A stretch of 56,776 bases of DNA from Saccharomonospora azurea NA-128. GTDB taxonomy: Bacteria > Actinomycetota > Actinomycetes > Mycobacteriales > Pseudonocardiaceae. This document shows positions 1-8,584 of this stretch, one piece after another (within the stretch, counting starts at the first letter, position 1; every line of letters starts with the position of its first letter). Under the pieces are notes generated by a model, which had not been told where the DNA came from, did no database searches, and saw nothing but the letters and a program-made list of their open reading frames with translations. Made by a program: the position numbers and the translations under genes. The DNA lies in contig NZ_CM001466.1 in assembly GCF_000231055.2 (NCBI RefSeq), positions 3,886,912 through 3,943,687 of the forward strand, written 5' to 3'.

Positions 1-660
1 GCCGCGGTGGCGCTGCGGACGCTGCTGCCCCACGGCACGCTCCGTGCGCGCCCCGGACTGCCGACCGTGGTCGCGAGCCGCGCCCTGCTCGGCGGCGCGT
101 TCGCGGGGATGGAGGCGTACCTGCCGCTGATCATGTCGCAGGTCCACGGCCACAACGCCGCCGTCGCCGGGCTGCCGCTGACCGTGGCGGCGTTGAGCTG
201 GTCGGCGGGGTCGGCCGTCCAGGGCAGGAAACCGGACTGGAGCAGGGCCGCTCTGCTGCGGGCGGGCTTCGGGCTCGTGGCGGCCGGGCTCGCGCTGTTC
301 TCGCTCGTGGCATGGGGTGGGGCGCCGGCGTGGGTGGCGTTCGCCGCCTCGGCCTGCGGGGGAGCAGGCATGGGGATCGCTACGCCGTCGATCTCGGTGC
401 TCTTGATGCGCCTGTCGCCGGTGGCGGAACGGGGCTTCAACACCTCCGCCATGCAACTCGGCGACTGGATCTCCTCCGCGCTGACGATCGGTGCGGGCGG
501 TGCCTTGCTCGCCGTCCTCGCCGGTGGCGCGAGCGACCCGTCCGGCGCCGTCACCACGCTGGCCCTGGCACTCGCCCTGGTGGCGGTGCTGGGCGTCGTC
601 CTCGCCGGACGAGGGCTGCGCGTGGAGGGGATCGACGGAACCGGGCCCGAGCGGGCCTGA
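1..660 (+). CDS. MFS transporter, C-terminal part (5' end outside window)
   Basis: The frame is open from the first base, so the gene begins upstream and only about 219 C-terminal residues are seen. The protein is strongly hydrophobic, with roughly six membrane segments separated by short Arg/Gly loops, as in the second half of a 12- or 14-helix major facilitator. A Gly/Ala-rich helix around residues 115-135 is followed by a polar loop ([15 protein letters not shown]), typical of drug-efflux-type MFS proteins. The substrate cannot be inferred. It is followed after about 80 bp by the cysteine desulfurase gene on the same strand. The family call is fairly safe; subfamily and function are unknown. 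Confidence 0.7.
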   Translation, partial: AAVALRTLLPHGTLRARPGLPTVVASRALLGGAFAGMEAYLPLIMSQVHGHNAAVAGLPLTVAALSWSAGSAVQGRKPDWSRAALLRAGFGLVAAGLALFSLVAWGGAPAWVAFAASACGGAGMGIATPSISVLLMRLSPVAERGFNTSAMQLGDWISSALTIGAGGALLAVLAGGASDPSGAVTTLALALALVAVLGVVLAGRGLRVEGIDGTGPERA

Positions 661-739
661 CGCCGGGTCCGGCCGGTGCCGACCCGTGCCCGGCCAGTGC
701 CGTCATCGGGGTCGTGGCACGCGACTACCCTTGTCGGTG

Positions 740-1945
740 ATGACGTACCTCGACCACGCGGCCACCACGCCGATGGTGCCGGAGGCCCTCGCGGCCATGA
801 CCGACGCGCTGTCCACGCTGGGCAACGCCTCGTCGCTGCACTCCTCGGGCCGCCGGGCTCGCCGGACGGTCGAGGAGGCGAGGGAGGCGATCGCCGAGGC
901 CGTCGGTGCGCGCCCGTCGGAGGTGCTGTTCACGGCGGGGGGAACCGAGAGCGACAACCTCGCCGTCAAGGGCATCTTCTGGGCCCGGCGCCGAAGCGAC
1001 CCGCGGCGCCGCCGCGTGCTCGCGAGCGCCGTCGAACACCATGCGGTGCTCGACGCCGTGCAGTGGCTGGCCGACCACGAGGGTGCCGAGGTGACGTGGC
1101 TGGAGGTCGACCAGCACGGCCGCGTGCGGCCGGACGCGCTGCGCGCCGCTGTCGAGGACGACCCCGACGCCGTGGCGCTGGCCACCGTGATGTGGGCGAA
1201 CAACGAGGTCGGCACGGTGAATCCGGTGCCGGAGCTGGCGGCCGTGTGCGCGGAGTACGGGGTTCCCCTGCACACCGACGCCGTGCAGGCCATGAGCACG
1301 GTGGAGGTGGACTTCGCCGCGAGCGGCGCCGCCGCGCTCACCCTCACGGGCCACAAGCTCGGCGGACCCTACGGGGTCGGGGTGCTGCTGCTGCGGCGCG
1401 ACACGCAGGCCACGCCGCTCCTGCACGGCGGCGGGCAGGAACGCGAGGTGCGGTCGGGCACGCTGGACGTGCCCGGCATCCACGCGCTCGCCACCGCCGT
1501 GAGCCTGGCCGTCGAGCGCAGGCCCGACCACGCCGCCCGGCTCGTGAAACTCCGCGACGACCTCGTGGCCGCCGTGCGCGCCGAGGTGCCCGACGTCGTG
1601 CTCAACGGTCCGCCGCAGGACGCGGCCGACCGGCTGCCCGGGATCGTGCACCTCACCTTCCCCGGCTGTGCCGGTGACAGCCTGCTGATGTTGCTCGACG
1701 CGAAGGGCATCGAGTGCTCCACGGGGTCGGCGTGCACGGCGGGTGTGGCGGAGCCGAGCCACGTGCTGCTCGCGATGGGGGCCGACGCCGCGTCGGCGCG
1801 CAGCTCGTTGCGGTTCTCCCTCGGACACACGTCGACAGAGGCCGACGTCGACGCGCTCGCGGCCGAGATCGGCGGGGTGGTGGCCAGGGCCCGCCAGGCG
1901 GGGTTGTCCGGCATGCGCAGAACGCGAAGCGATCAGGAGGTGTAG
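740..1945 (+). CDS. iscS: cysteine desulfurase (IscS/NifS family)
   Basis: A PLP enzyme that takes sulfur from cysteine as an enzyme-bound persulfide, for tRNA thiolation and Fe-S assembly. The 401-aa product starts with the family hallmark YLDHAATTP. It has the cofactor motif GGTES (about residue 67), the HTDAVQ motif (about 178), the PLP lysine in TGHK (Lys206) and the persulfide cysteine in STGSACTAG (Cys332). The start is ATG 740, or the in-frame GTG 737 just before it. A TACCCT box at 726-731 lies about 9-14 nt upstream and no Shine-Dalgarno is visible, so the mRNA may be leaderless. mnmA follows after 2 nt, the natural sulfur acceptor and the same order as Rv3025c-Rv3024c. Classification as IscS-like is by motif and context. 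Confidence 0.93.
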   Translation: MTYLDHAATTPMVPEALAAMTDALSTLGNASSLHSSGRRARRTVEEAREAIAEAVGARPSEVLFTAGGTESDNLAVKGIFWARRRSDPRRRRVLASAVEHHAVLDAVQWLADHEGAEVTWLEVDQHGRVRPDALRAAVEDDPDAVALATVMWANNEVGTVNPVPELAAVCAEYGVPLHTDAVQAMSTVEVDFAASGAAALTLTGHKLGGPYGVGVLLLRRDTQATPLLHGGGQEREVRSGTLDVPGIHALATAVSLAVERRPDHAARLVKLRDDLVAAVRAEVPDVVLNGPPQDAADRLPGIVHLTFPGCAGDSLLMLLDAKGIECSTGSACTAGVAEPSHVLLAMGADAASARSSLRFSLGHTSTEADVDALAAEIGGVVARARQAGLSGMRRTRSDQEV

Positions 1946-1947
1946 CG

Positions 1948-3039
1948 GTGCGGGTACTGGCCGCGATGAGCGGGGGAGTGGACTCGGCGGTCGCCGCCGC
2001 GCGGGCCGTGGAGGCCGGGCACGACGTGGTCGGGGTCCACCTGGCGCTGTCGGCGAAGCCCGGCACGCTGCGGACGGGGTCGCGGGGCTGCTGCACGATC
2101 GAGGACGCCCACGACGCCCGCAGGGCCGCCGACATCCTCGGCATCCCCTTCTACGTCTGGGACTTCGCCGAGCGGTTCACCGAGGAGGTCGTGGAGACCT
2201 TCGTCGGCGAGTACGCCGCGGGCCGCACGCCGAACCCGTGCGTGACCTGCAACGAGAAGATCAAGTTCGAGGCGTTGCTGGAGAAGGCCGTGGCGCTGGG
2301 CTTCGACGCCGTCTGCACCGGACACTACGCGCGGCTGTCCGTCGTGGACGGTGTGCCGGAGTTGCGCCGCAGCGCCGACGAGGGCAAGGACCAGTCCTAC
2401 GTGCTCGCGTCGCTCACGCCGGAACAGTTGCGCCACGCGATGTTCCCGCTCGGCGACTCGGTGAAGTCCGACGTCCGCGACGAGGCGGAGCGGCGCGGCC
2501 TGCCCGTGGCGCACAAGCCCGACAGCCACGATATCTGCTTCATCCCGGACGGCGACACGAAGTCGTTCCTCGAAAAGCGGCTCGGTCAGCGTCCCGGCGA
2601 TCTCGTCGACGCCGAGACCGGCGCGGTGCTGGGCAGGCACACGGGCGTGCACGGGTTCACCGTGGGCCAGCGCAAGGGCCTCGGCATCGACGCCCCCGCG
2701 CCCGACGGCAGGCCGCGGTACGTGCTGTCGCTCGAACCCGTGTCCGGCACCGTGAAGGTCGGCTCGGCGGGTGACCTCGCGGTGAGCCGCATCGAGGCGG
2801 ATCGGCCGATCTGGCCGAGCGAGACCCCGCTTCCCGGCCCCACCGAGTGCGTCGCGCAGGTGCGGGCGCACGGCAGCACCGCTCCGGCGGTGGCCGAGGT
2901 CGTCGACGGCCGGGTGGTCGTGGAACTGCGGGACACGCTGCGTGGGGTCGCGCCCGGGCAGGTCGTGGTGCTGTACCGGCCGGACGCCGACGGCGGCGAC
3001 GTGGTGCTGGGCAGCGCGAAGATCGCCGCCACGGCATGA
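1948..3039 (+). CDS. mnmA: tRNA-specific 2-thiouridylase MnmA
   Basis: Thiolates U34 of the tRNAs for Lys, Glu and Gln, using ATP and persulfide sulfur relayed from the desulfurase. The 363-aa protein has the PP-loop SGGVDS at residues 8-13, the catalytic cysteine region [12 protein letters not shown] (Cys101) and the second cysteine in HDICFIPDG (Cys197). The C-terminal beta-barrel domain follows, with the VGQRKGLG signature. The GTG start at 1948 is chosen because AGGAGG at 1935-1940 is ideally spaced and residue 1 falls right before the first strand. It is 2 nt downstream of the desulfurase stop and overlaps the next gene by 4 nt (ATGA), so the three are probably co-transcribed. Confidence 0.95.
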   Translation: MRVLAAMSGGVDSAVAAARAVEAGHDVVGVHLALSAKPGTLRTGSRGCCTIEDAHDARRAADILGIPFYVWDFAERFTEEVVETFVGEYAAGRTPNPCVTCNEKIKFEALLEKAVALGFDAVCTGHYARLSVVDGVPELRRSADEGKDQSYVLASLTPEQLRHAMFPLGDSVKSDVRDEAERRGLPVAHKPDSHDICFIPDGDTKSFLEKRLGQRPGDLVDAETGAVLGRHTGVHGFTVGQRKGLGIDAPAPDGRPRYVLSLEPVSGTVKVGSAGDLAVSRIEADRPIWPSETPLPGPTECVAQVRAHGSTAPAVAEVVDGRVVVELRDTLRGVAPGQVVVLYRPDADGGDVVLGSAKIAATA

Positions 3040-3818
3040 GGTCCGCCGCCCGGCGCGGCGTGTGGCTGCCGCTGGCGGTGCTGGCTCTCGCGGTGCTGGG
3101 CGGTGTGGTCGAGACACTTCTCGCGCCCTCCCTCGTGGTGCCGACCGGCCCGCGCGAGGACTTCGGCTGGTTCGCCTACACGCCGGTGTCCGGACCGTAT
3201 TCGGGGCAAGGCTTCCTGCCCAGCACTGCCTACTCCACGGACGGTGCCGGTCTTCAGACGCTGTCGGCCGCCGAGTACTCGGTGCTGCGGTCCGGCTCCT
3301 CCGACGAGTACTGGTGGTGCGCGGCGGCGGTGTGTTTTCTCGTGCTGCTGGCGTGGTACCGCGGGGACCGGCCCTGGTGGCGGGTGGTGACGGTGGCGCT
3401 CGTCGCGCCTGCCGTGTTCGCGCTCGGCATCGCGTCGATGGTCGTGGGAGCGACCGACGACGGCATCGGTGCCACGGTGCCGGGACTGCTCGCCGGGCTC
3501 GCGGGCATGGCGGGTGCCTGGGCGCGCTGGGGGCAGGGGCGTGGCCGCTGGCTCGGTGTGGCGGCGTGCGCGGCGTTGACGGTGTCGATCGCCGTGGCCG
3601 CGCTGTCGGACGTGCTCCCCACGGGCACCGTCGTGCTTTTGGTCGCCGGGGCCACGCTCGCGTGGTTCGTGCGGAGCCCGCTGGTCGCCGTGGCCGCTGC
3701 GGTGGCGGGCCTCGTGCCGGCCTGGTCGTCCGACCCGGTACTGCCGGGTGTGGTGGCGGCCGTGGTGCTGGTGCTCGCGGCGATCGCCTCTCGACATCCC
3801 CGGCTGCGTCACGTGTAA
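3036..3818 (+). CDS. multi-pass membrane protein, unknown function
   Basis: A 260-aa protein starting at ATG 3036, overlapping the mnmA stop by 4 nt, so translationally coupled. The N-terminus (Arg-rich, then a hydrophobic stretch at about residues 9-28) is followed by an extracytoplasmic-looking loop of about 70 residues rich in Gly/Ser/Tyr. About six further hydrophobic helices separated by short Arg/Trp loops make up the rest, ending in a basic tail (SRHPRLRHV). I do not recognise a family motif. Actinobacterial mnmA genes often have such an uncharacterised membrane protein downstream. No function is assigned. Confidence 0.8.
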   Translation: MRSAARRGVWLPLAVLALAVLGGVVETLLAPSLVVPTGPREDFGWFAYTPVSGPYSGQGFLPSTAYSTDGAGLQTLSAAEYSVLRSGSSDEYWWCAAAVCFLVLLAWYRGDRPWWRVVTVALVAPAVFALGIASMVVGATDDGIGATVPGLLAGLAGMAGAWARWGQGRGRWLGVAACAALTVSIAVAALSDVLPTGTVVLLVAGATLAWFVRSPLVAVAAAVAGLVPAWSSDPVLPGVVAAVVLVLAAIASRHPRLRHV

Positions 3819-3854
3819 TGACGGGCACACTCTTCGCCCGACCGGAGGACGCCG

Positions 3855-4523
3855 ATGACGCCTGTCCGCTCCAGCACCATTGCCGACCTCCTGCGCCGTA
3901 GTGCGGCCCGCCATCCCGACCGTCTCGCCGTGCGGTTCGAGAGTCGGGAGTGGACGTACGCGGAGCTGGACACGGCCGTGACCCGCGCCGCCGCGCACCT
4001 GCTCGGTCTCGGGCTGGAGCACGGCGACCGCGTGGCCGCCTACGGCAGGAACTCCGACGCCTTTCTGATCGGGTTCCTCGCGTGCGCGCGGGCGGGTCTC
4101 GTGCACGTGCCCGTGAACTACAACCTCACCGGCGAGGAGCTGGCCTACCTGGTGGAGCAGTCCCGCAGCCGGGCGGTGCTCACCGATCCCGCCCTCGCCG
4201 AGCAGCTGGCTGCCGCCACGACAGCACCGGAGCACGTGCTGGCGCTGCGCGACGCCGACGGCAGCCTCCTCGACGCCGCCCGCGAGGGCGAGCTTCCCGA
4301 GCTGGACGTCGAGGTGTCCGACACCGACCTCGCCCAGCTGCTCTACACCTCTGGCACCACGTCCCGGCCCAAGGGCGCGATGATGACCCACCGGGCGCTG
4401 GTGCACGAGTACCTGTCGTGCATCGCGGGTCTCGACCTCACCGCCGACGACGCGCCGCTGCACGTCATGCCGCTCTACCACAGCGCTCAGCTGCATGATT
4501 GTCACACCAAAGCACATACCTGA
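3855..4523 (+). pseudogene. acyl-CoA synthetase, 5' part, interrupted by island
   Basis: N-terminal about 214 residues of an AMP-binding acyl-CoA ligase, starting ATG 3855 after CCGGAGGA. It carries the adenylation P-loop YTSGTTSRPKGAMMTH (about residue 167) and then runs into MPLYHSAQLH. The homology stops at about 4495 and the frame ends eight codons later. The missing half, with the next expected residues (LMPWLAVGATN), is found 4.1 kb away at 8596. The gene is therefore split by inserted DNA, not merely truncated. The 5' part alone lacks the C-terminal catalytic lysine domain and would not be an active ligase. The family is fatty-acyl-CoA ligase (FadD-like); the substrate is unknown. Confidence 0.9.
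4481..4495 (+). repeat. 15-bp direct repeat at left island junction (att-like)
   Basis: CAGCGCTCAGCTGCA encodes H-S-A-Q-L-H of the interrupted ligase. It recurs with one mismatch at 8570-8584, at the other junction. A near-identical direct repeat flanking an insertion is what integrase-mediated recombination or a long target duplication would leave. No recombinase gene is visible between the copies, so the mechanism is inferred. Confidence 0.6.
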
Positions 4524-4913
4524 CCCAGGCGGTTTCCAGCTCTAACGCGAGGTCCGGACACCGGGCGCGTCCAGGTCGGGTGGGAGACTGTCATCTGGGC
4601 GATGAGGTGCCGTAGCAGGTAGCGGCGGCCATATACCGGCAGTATGTCCCAGTCTGCGGCGAGGGACACGGCGGCTTCCACAGGTGGGCGGATGTTGCGG
4701 TTGGCGTCGGCTTGGCTGTGGAGTTGGTGGTCCTTGCCGCGGTCATAGGCGACGGCTGCCGTGATACAGGTGAGTTGCTGACACCGCCGCCGGACCGGAT
4801 CAACAGCAAGGGCGTAGAGGCTGTTGATCCGGTCGTCGACAGCTGGCACTGCTGCCGAAGTCGTGGAATGGTCCTGTGACTGTCGCGGTTCCCACCGAGT
4901 CAAAAGAAGAAAG
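4524..4913. other. left arm of island, no confident gene
   Basis: 390 bp between the ligase stub and the membrane-protein stop. The minus strand stays open through most of it in one frame that is continuous past the 4914 gene region, but it has no start or motif I can support. The one clear structure is the long inverted repeat at 4793-4834. I see nothing else convincing here. Confidence 0.4.
4793..4834 (-). terminator. perfect 15-bp inverted repeat downstream of island operon
   Basis: GACCGGATCAACAGC (4793-4807) and its exact reverse complement GCTGTTGATCCGGTC (4820-4834) are separated by 12 nt. It lies 80 nt past the stop of the last island gene on the minus strand, so a terminator role is likely. 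There is no following U-run, so it could instead be an element end or recombination site. Confidence 0.5.
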
Positions 4914-5678
4914 TTATTCCAAACAGTGTATGGAGAGCAGGTAGGGGAAGTCACCGAAGTTGTGGTCGCGGCTGCCTTTGATATCGAGGATCGCGAGCTC
5001 CGCGCGGCGGGGTGTCGTGATGTCGGGTTGCAGGCACGCCGGCTTGCCGTCATTGCGCTGGGCGCCGGTGTGATCGATCCAAAACCTACTGTGGAGTGGG
5101 TAAGTCTGAGGGGGGCCGTCGGTGCCATCTTCGACGAACACAAAGCTCGTTCCGTCGTCGGAATGCGACACCACGGCTCCTCGGACCAGGCGAGGAAGCG
5201 CATCGTCGGTCGGGATGACGGCAGCGATCGCCACCGCGCTACCCACACCGGCAGCCGCGACGCTGATGATTACCCATGCCGGCATGGTGATGGTTTTGCG
5301 GAAGAACGGTGACTTGGACTTCCGTTCCGATTCTGACCCGTCGAGCTCGGGCTTGGCGGCGGGCGGCCGTTCTCTGTTGCGAAGGGCCGCGCCGATCAGC
5401 ACGGCTAGTCCAACTGCCTCGGCCAGCGGCAGAAGTTGCATTCCTGCTTCGTAGAGCTTGCCGAGGACATGCCGGGAGGGCTGAGTCGGAAGGACGAAAC
5501 CGGCGCCCCAGAGGAGCCACAGGAGGTTCGTGGTGACCAGGATGACGCTCCCGGTGCCGACCAACCACACCGTGGGTCGCGTCAGCTTCCTGGCTGCCAG
5601 CAGTGTGAGGACGAGACCCGCGGCCGGGACGAGGGTGATCAACCCCTGCGTGATGAGTGTCGAGTAGTCGGGCTGCAT
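4914..5678 (-). CDS. island membrane protein with C-terminal extracytoplasmic domain
   Basis: A 254-aa protein, third gene of the island operon. ATG 5678 is preceded by GGAG at good distance. Three hydrophobic segments occupy roughly residues 8-30, 36-62 and 80-100. They are followed by a charged cytoplasmic-looking linker (about 101-130, rich in Glu/Lys/Arg/Pro) and one more helix at about 134-157. A C-terminal domain of about 95 residues follows, containing two Cys (CLQ and the HCLE terminus) that could form a disulfide outside the membrane. No family is recognised. Only 34 nt separate it from the upstream lipoprotein gene, so it is probably co-transcribed with it and functionally linked at the cell surface. 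The lower GC marks it as acquired. Confidence 0.75.
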   Translation of the reverse strand: MQPDYSTLITQGLITLVPAAGLVLTLLAARKLTRPTVWLVGTGSVILVTTNLLWLLWGAGFVLPTQPSRHVLGKLYEAGMQLLPLAEAVGLAVLIGAALRNRERPPAAKPELDGSESERKSKSPFFRKTITMPAWVIISVAAAGVGSAVAIAAVIPTDDALPRLVRGAVVSHSDDGTSFVFVEDGTDGPPQTYPLHSRFWIDHTGAQRNDGKPACLQPDITTPRRAELAILDIKGSRDHNFGDFPYLLSIHCLE

Positions 5679-5712
5679 CGGATCTCCACGGTGGCAGGGA
5701 TTTGGGAAACGT

Positions 5713-7029
5713 TCACGGGGTGGCCGGATCTGTGTACTCGGTCAGACACTCGTCCAGCCCGGCGAACGAGGAGTGTGATCGCTGCGTGGATTCTACGAAC
5801 CGAACCCGGGTGGACGTGTCGGCGTAAGTCGATCGGACGAGCTTGCCAGGCGTCACGGTGTCCCTTGGCGATGTCACCACGCACATCGACGGAGCGAACT
5901 CGGGTTTCACTGGCGTGGCTGGCATGGCGTGACAAGGAGCCTGCCTGAGCCTGAGTATGTCGGTCACTGAGGTGACCTCTGTGGGAAGGGCTGGAACTTC
6001 CCCAGCGCTCGCGCAGGTCTCTTGCAGCTGAGCGAGGCTACCCGGCGAGATCGAGTCGCGTCCGTACCGCATCCACAGGCCGTCGGACAAACGGCCGATT
6101 TGGACAGTGTCGGTTCCGTCGAGGACGTGTGGCGAGATCTCATCGAAGGACTGGTCATTGATGTAGCCGAGGTCGACCACCGCCGAGTACTGGTCGAAGG
6201 CCATCACTGGCAGAGACCTGCCGGCGACGGCAGTAGGACTGACCGGGCGGATGCCCGCTTGCAGATCGGCCAGTGCGACGGCACGTTCGGCAATGAGCGT
6301 GGCTTGGTCGGTACCGACCGGGAACGGCCGTACCAGGATGGCCCAGTCCAACTTCGGTGCATCAAGGTATGTCAGGCGCACCGAGCCCCAGGAGTGACCG
6401 ATGAAGCCCTTCAAAGTGAGCCCATGGCGCGCGTTGATCGTCTCGATGAGCTTTTGGTAGGTCGGTGCGTCGAAGCCCCACCGCTGGGACGAGTCCGCCA
6501 GGCCACAGCGGCTGGCCATGTCCTTGGCGACGGTGTCGACGGTCGCGGATGCCTCGCGGGCGGCGAGGTAGTACCTGCTCTGCGCGTCCTGGCATTCGGT
6601 CGACACGGCCTGGGTGACCCAGGGTTCTTCCGGCACCACGATGTTGTACCGACTTTGCAGGGCCGGGAAGGCCGTGAGGAATGCGCTAAGACCCACTTCG
6701 CCTGAAAGCACGGAATGACCAGGTCCGCCGAAGTCGAGCACGACGGTGTCGGACGTCTTCTGAGTGGCGGGCAGGTAGGCGTAGCGCCAGATGCGCCCGT
6801 CGACCTCGATGTCCGTGCAGGGTTCCTTGGTCTTCTGCGCTTCGCAGGTCAGCCCGTCGAGAGCCGCTTCCTGTGTCGGGATGGGTGCGGGTTCGCCGTT
6901 GTCCGTCGTACACGCGGTAACGCTTGTGGCTGCCAGCAAGACCAGGGTTCCGAGGACGGCGCGGACGCCATGGCACCGCCACGGCGTCCGCGTATTCCGG
7001 GTAGTCCTCGTAAGAGAACTTCTCACCAT
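5713..7029 (-). CDS. lipoprotein alpha/beta-hydrolase, probably surface peptidase or esterase
   Basis: A 438-aa product. The N-terminus is basic, then hydrophobic, ending in a lipobox TSVTAC (Cys40), so it is predicted to be exported and lipid-anchored. The hydrolase fold shows an oxyanion-type GGPGH (residues 101-105), the nucleophile elbow GHSWGS (Ser213), an Asp candidate in TSPRDTVTP (Asp390) and the His candidate in QRSHSSFAG (His419). This order is that of TAP-like/prolyl-aminopeptidase-type secreted hydrolases of actinomycetes, but the substrate is not inferable. The ATG at 7029 overlaps the stop of the preceding secreted-protein gene by 7 nt, a strong sign of co-translation. Several Cys pairs fit an extracytoplasmic protein. 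Confidence 0.85.
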   Translation of the reverse strand: MVRSSLTRTTRNTRTPWRCHGVRAVLGTLVLLAATSVTACTTDNGEPAPIPTQEAALDGLTCEAQKTKEPCTDIEVDGRIWRYAYLPATQKTSDTVVLDFGGPGHSVLSGEVGLSAFLTAFPALQSRYNIVVPEEPWVTQAVSTECQDAQSRYYLAAREASATVDTVAKDMASRCGLADSSQRWGFDAPTYQKLIETINARHGLTLKGFIGHSWGSVRLTYLDAPKLDWAILVRPFPVGTDQATLIAERAVALADLQAGIRPVSPTAVAGRSLPVMAFDQYSAVVDLGYINDQSFDEISPHVLDGTDTVQIGRLSDGLWMRYGRDSISPGSLAQLQETCASAGEVPALPTEVTSVTDILRLRQAPCHAMPATPVKPEFAPSMCVVTSPRDTVTPGKLVRSTYADTSTRVRFVESTQRSHSSFAGLDECLTEYTDPATP

Positions 7030-8102
7030 CCGCTGTCAGCCTTTGCCCACGCCTCGGTGTTGCACATGGTCGGTGTGCACACTCGAACCTGCATGTAGTT
7101 GCGGTCCGCCCAGAACGGCAGAACGTACTGATCCACCGCGTCGTACTTGCCTGCGATGTCCATGTACATCTGTCCGTCACGTACACCGTCGAAGTCGATC
7201 GTCATCCGGTTTTGGGTGCCGATGCCAGCGTTGATGTTGAGCCAGTATTTGTCGCAGATGTTGATCGGCATCGTGACCGAACCGGATAACCCGCCCCAAG
7301 AGCCACCCACGGTGTAATTGCGGTTGCTGTCACAGGTACTGAGGGAATCGCCGTGGCGAGGCGCCCAGTCGGCCAACTGCTTGATCTTCCCTTCATGGCC
7401 CGTCCACGGCCGCGCCGAAACCTCCATGTCGACCGTTTCGGCGGTCACGCCCCAGATGTCTGATGGCGCCGGAGTCCACAGGGCCCAGCGGTTGTAGACG
7501 AAGATTGGAGTCTTGTCCAAGCCCCAGGCCTCGTAACAGGACACGATCTTGTGGTCGTAGTCGCTCGAATAGCTCGGGGCGAACCAGCCTGTCGAGCAGC
7601 CGTTGTCCTCCAGGTACATGTTGTCGATCCCGAATACCGCTGCGTACCCCGAGCCAGGCTGAGCCTCACGTGTGCGTTCGGTGGGCATTCCGGTGGTGTC
7701 GCCGCCGCCCATCTGCAGGCCGATGGCGATATTGTGCGCGTCACTGTTGGCAGTGTCTCTCCGGGAGTAGAGCAACTCGGTGGGTGCTTTGGGGCTGTCC
7801 CACACGAGAGTGATCGTCTCATCAGCGGAGTACGGATCCGCCACCTCGGCGACTCGTATCCGGCTCTCGTCGACGAGTCGTCCGTTGCGAGCGGCCTCAT
7901 CCAGGTGCTGTCTGACTCGCCCATGCGCTTCGGAATCCGCCGATGTCAGCGCGGTGGCCGAGCGGGAGGCCTCCTGTAGGGTCGCTTCGTCAAACCGCTC
8001 GATCCGCACCGTGTGCTGCGCGGCATCGACCGGAGTGGCATGGGCAGGCGCCCCTGCCACCAGCAAGCCGGTAATCGTCGAAGCCGCGACTACTGACAAC
8101 AC
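7023..8102 (-). CDS. secreted protein of unknown function, first gene of island operon
   Basis: A 359-aa product. A signal sequence (AASTITGLLVAGAPAHA) with a likely signal peptidase I site after AHA, about residue 22, points to secretion. The mature part is Trp/Tyr/Asp-rich with several Cys and has stretches such as GGSWGGLSG, suggesting a compact beta-rich extracellular domain. I recognise no family. The GTG start at 8102 is the first possible one after an in-frame stop upstream. It leaves a signal peptide with no basic N-region, which is unusual and may mean the true 5' end was lost or a different start is used. It overlaps the lipoprotein gene by 7 nt. Confidence 0.75.
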   Translation of the reverse strand: MLSVVAASTITGLLVAGAPAHATPVDAAQHTVRIERFDEATLQEASRSATALTSADSEAHGRVRQHLDEAARNGRLVDESRIRVAEVADPYSADETITLVWDSPKAPTELLYSRRDTANSDAHNIAIGLQMGGGDTTGMPTERTREAQPGSGYAAVFGIDNMYLEDNGCSTGWFAPSYSSDYDHKIVSCYEAWGLDKTPIFVYNRWALWTPAPSDIWGVTAETVDMEVSARPWTGHEGKIKQLADWAPRHGDSLSTCDSNRNYTVGGSWGGLSGSVTMPINICDKYWLNINAGIGTQNRMTIDFDGVRDGQMYMDIAGKYDAVDQYVLPFWADRNYMQVRVCTPTMCNTEAWAKADSGW

Positions 8103-8569
8103 AGCAACCTCGAGCGATCGGTGAGCGTGGTCTTGAAAAGATCAACACTTCCTCCACGGGCTCGAACTAATGGGGGCACGCATGGCTGCATGCGAGTGCG
8201 CGTCGGCGCCCCTGTCCCCCAGCACCTCCCTCAGGTGTTCTCACTGAAAGTAGTGAAGTAAAAGCGAACAGTGTTCCACCATTTGCGTTGAGGGTACACG
8301 CTTTCCTGTGATCATTCTCACGGTTGCCGCGTGAGTCAGCTGTATCTCCCTCCTTGCCCGATCGCCTCCCACTGCGACGAGTAGTGCTCTACCTGCTTAA
8401 GCACGAACACAACCGCACTCTCACGGAACGCACGTGATACCTCTTCCCGGCTATGATCCACATCCCCACTCAACGAGTGAGTTCTCCAGCAGACCGAGCG
8501 GTTCAGTGGCGCTGGTGTCGTGTGTGGGGTGGTCGTGGCGGGGATGCGATCGTTCACCGCGATCGCAGG
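8103..8569. other. island right arm: upstream region of the island operon
   Basis: About 467 bp with no supported gene; the open frames here do not look coding. It should hold the operon promoter. An imperfect 24-bp palindrome lies at 8176-8199 (GCACGCATGGCT facing GCATGCGAGTGC), placed where an operator could act, about 75-100 bp upstream of the first gene. A second inverted repeat (GCGATCG at 8546-8552 against CGATCGC at 8560-8566) sits next to the right junction and could be part of an attachment site. Confidence 0.4.
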
Positions 8570-8584
8570 CAGCGCCCAGCTGCA
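8570..8584 (+). repeat. 15-bp direct repeat at right island junction (att-like)
   Basis: CAGCGCCCAGCTGCA, one mismatch from 4481-4495. It again spells S-A-Q-L-H in frame 3, immediately before the resumed ligase sequence, and thus marks the right end of the inserted DNA. Confidence 0.6.

Larger units (their letters stand above)
4496..8569. mobile_element. low-GC genomic island inserted in acyl-CoA synthetase gene
   Basis: About 4.07 kb lying between the two halves of the acyl-CoA synthetase gene. Base composition drops sharply: two lines I counted inside (5281-5340 and 7201-7260) are 55% and 53% GC, against 68% for a line in ligA. Codon use in its three genes is correspondingly less GC-biased. 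The ends are taken at the 15-bp direct repeat. No integrase, transposase, replication or phage structural gene is present, so this is either a decayed integrated element or a passenger cassette left after deletion of the mobility genes. Confidence 0.75.

Noticed and set aside
4824-5312. Plus-strand frame inside the island membrane-protein gene
   Set aside because: No motif or start signal; opposite to a protein with convincing membrane helices.
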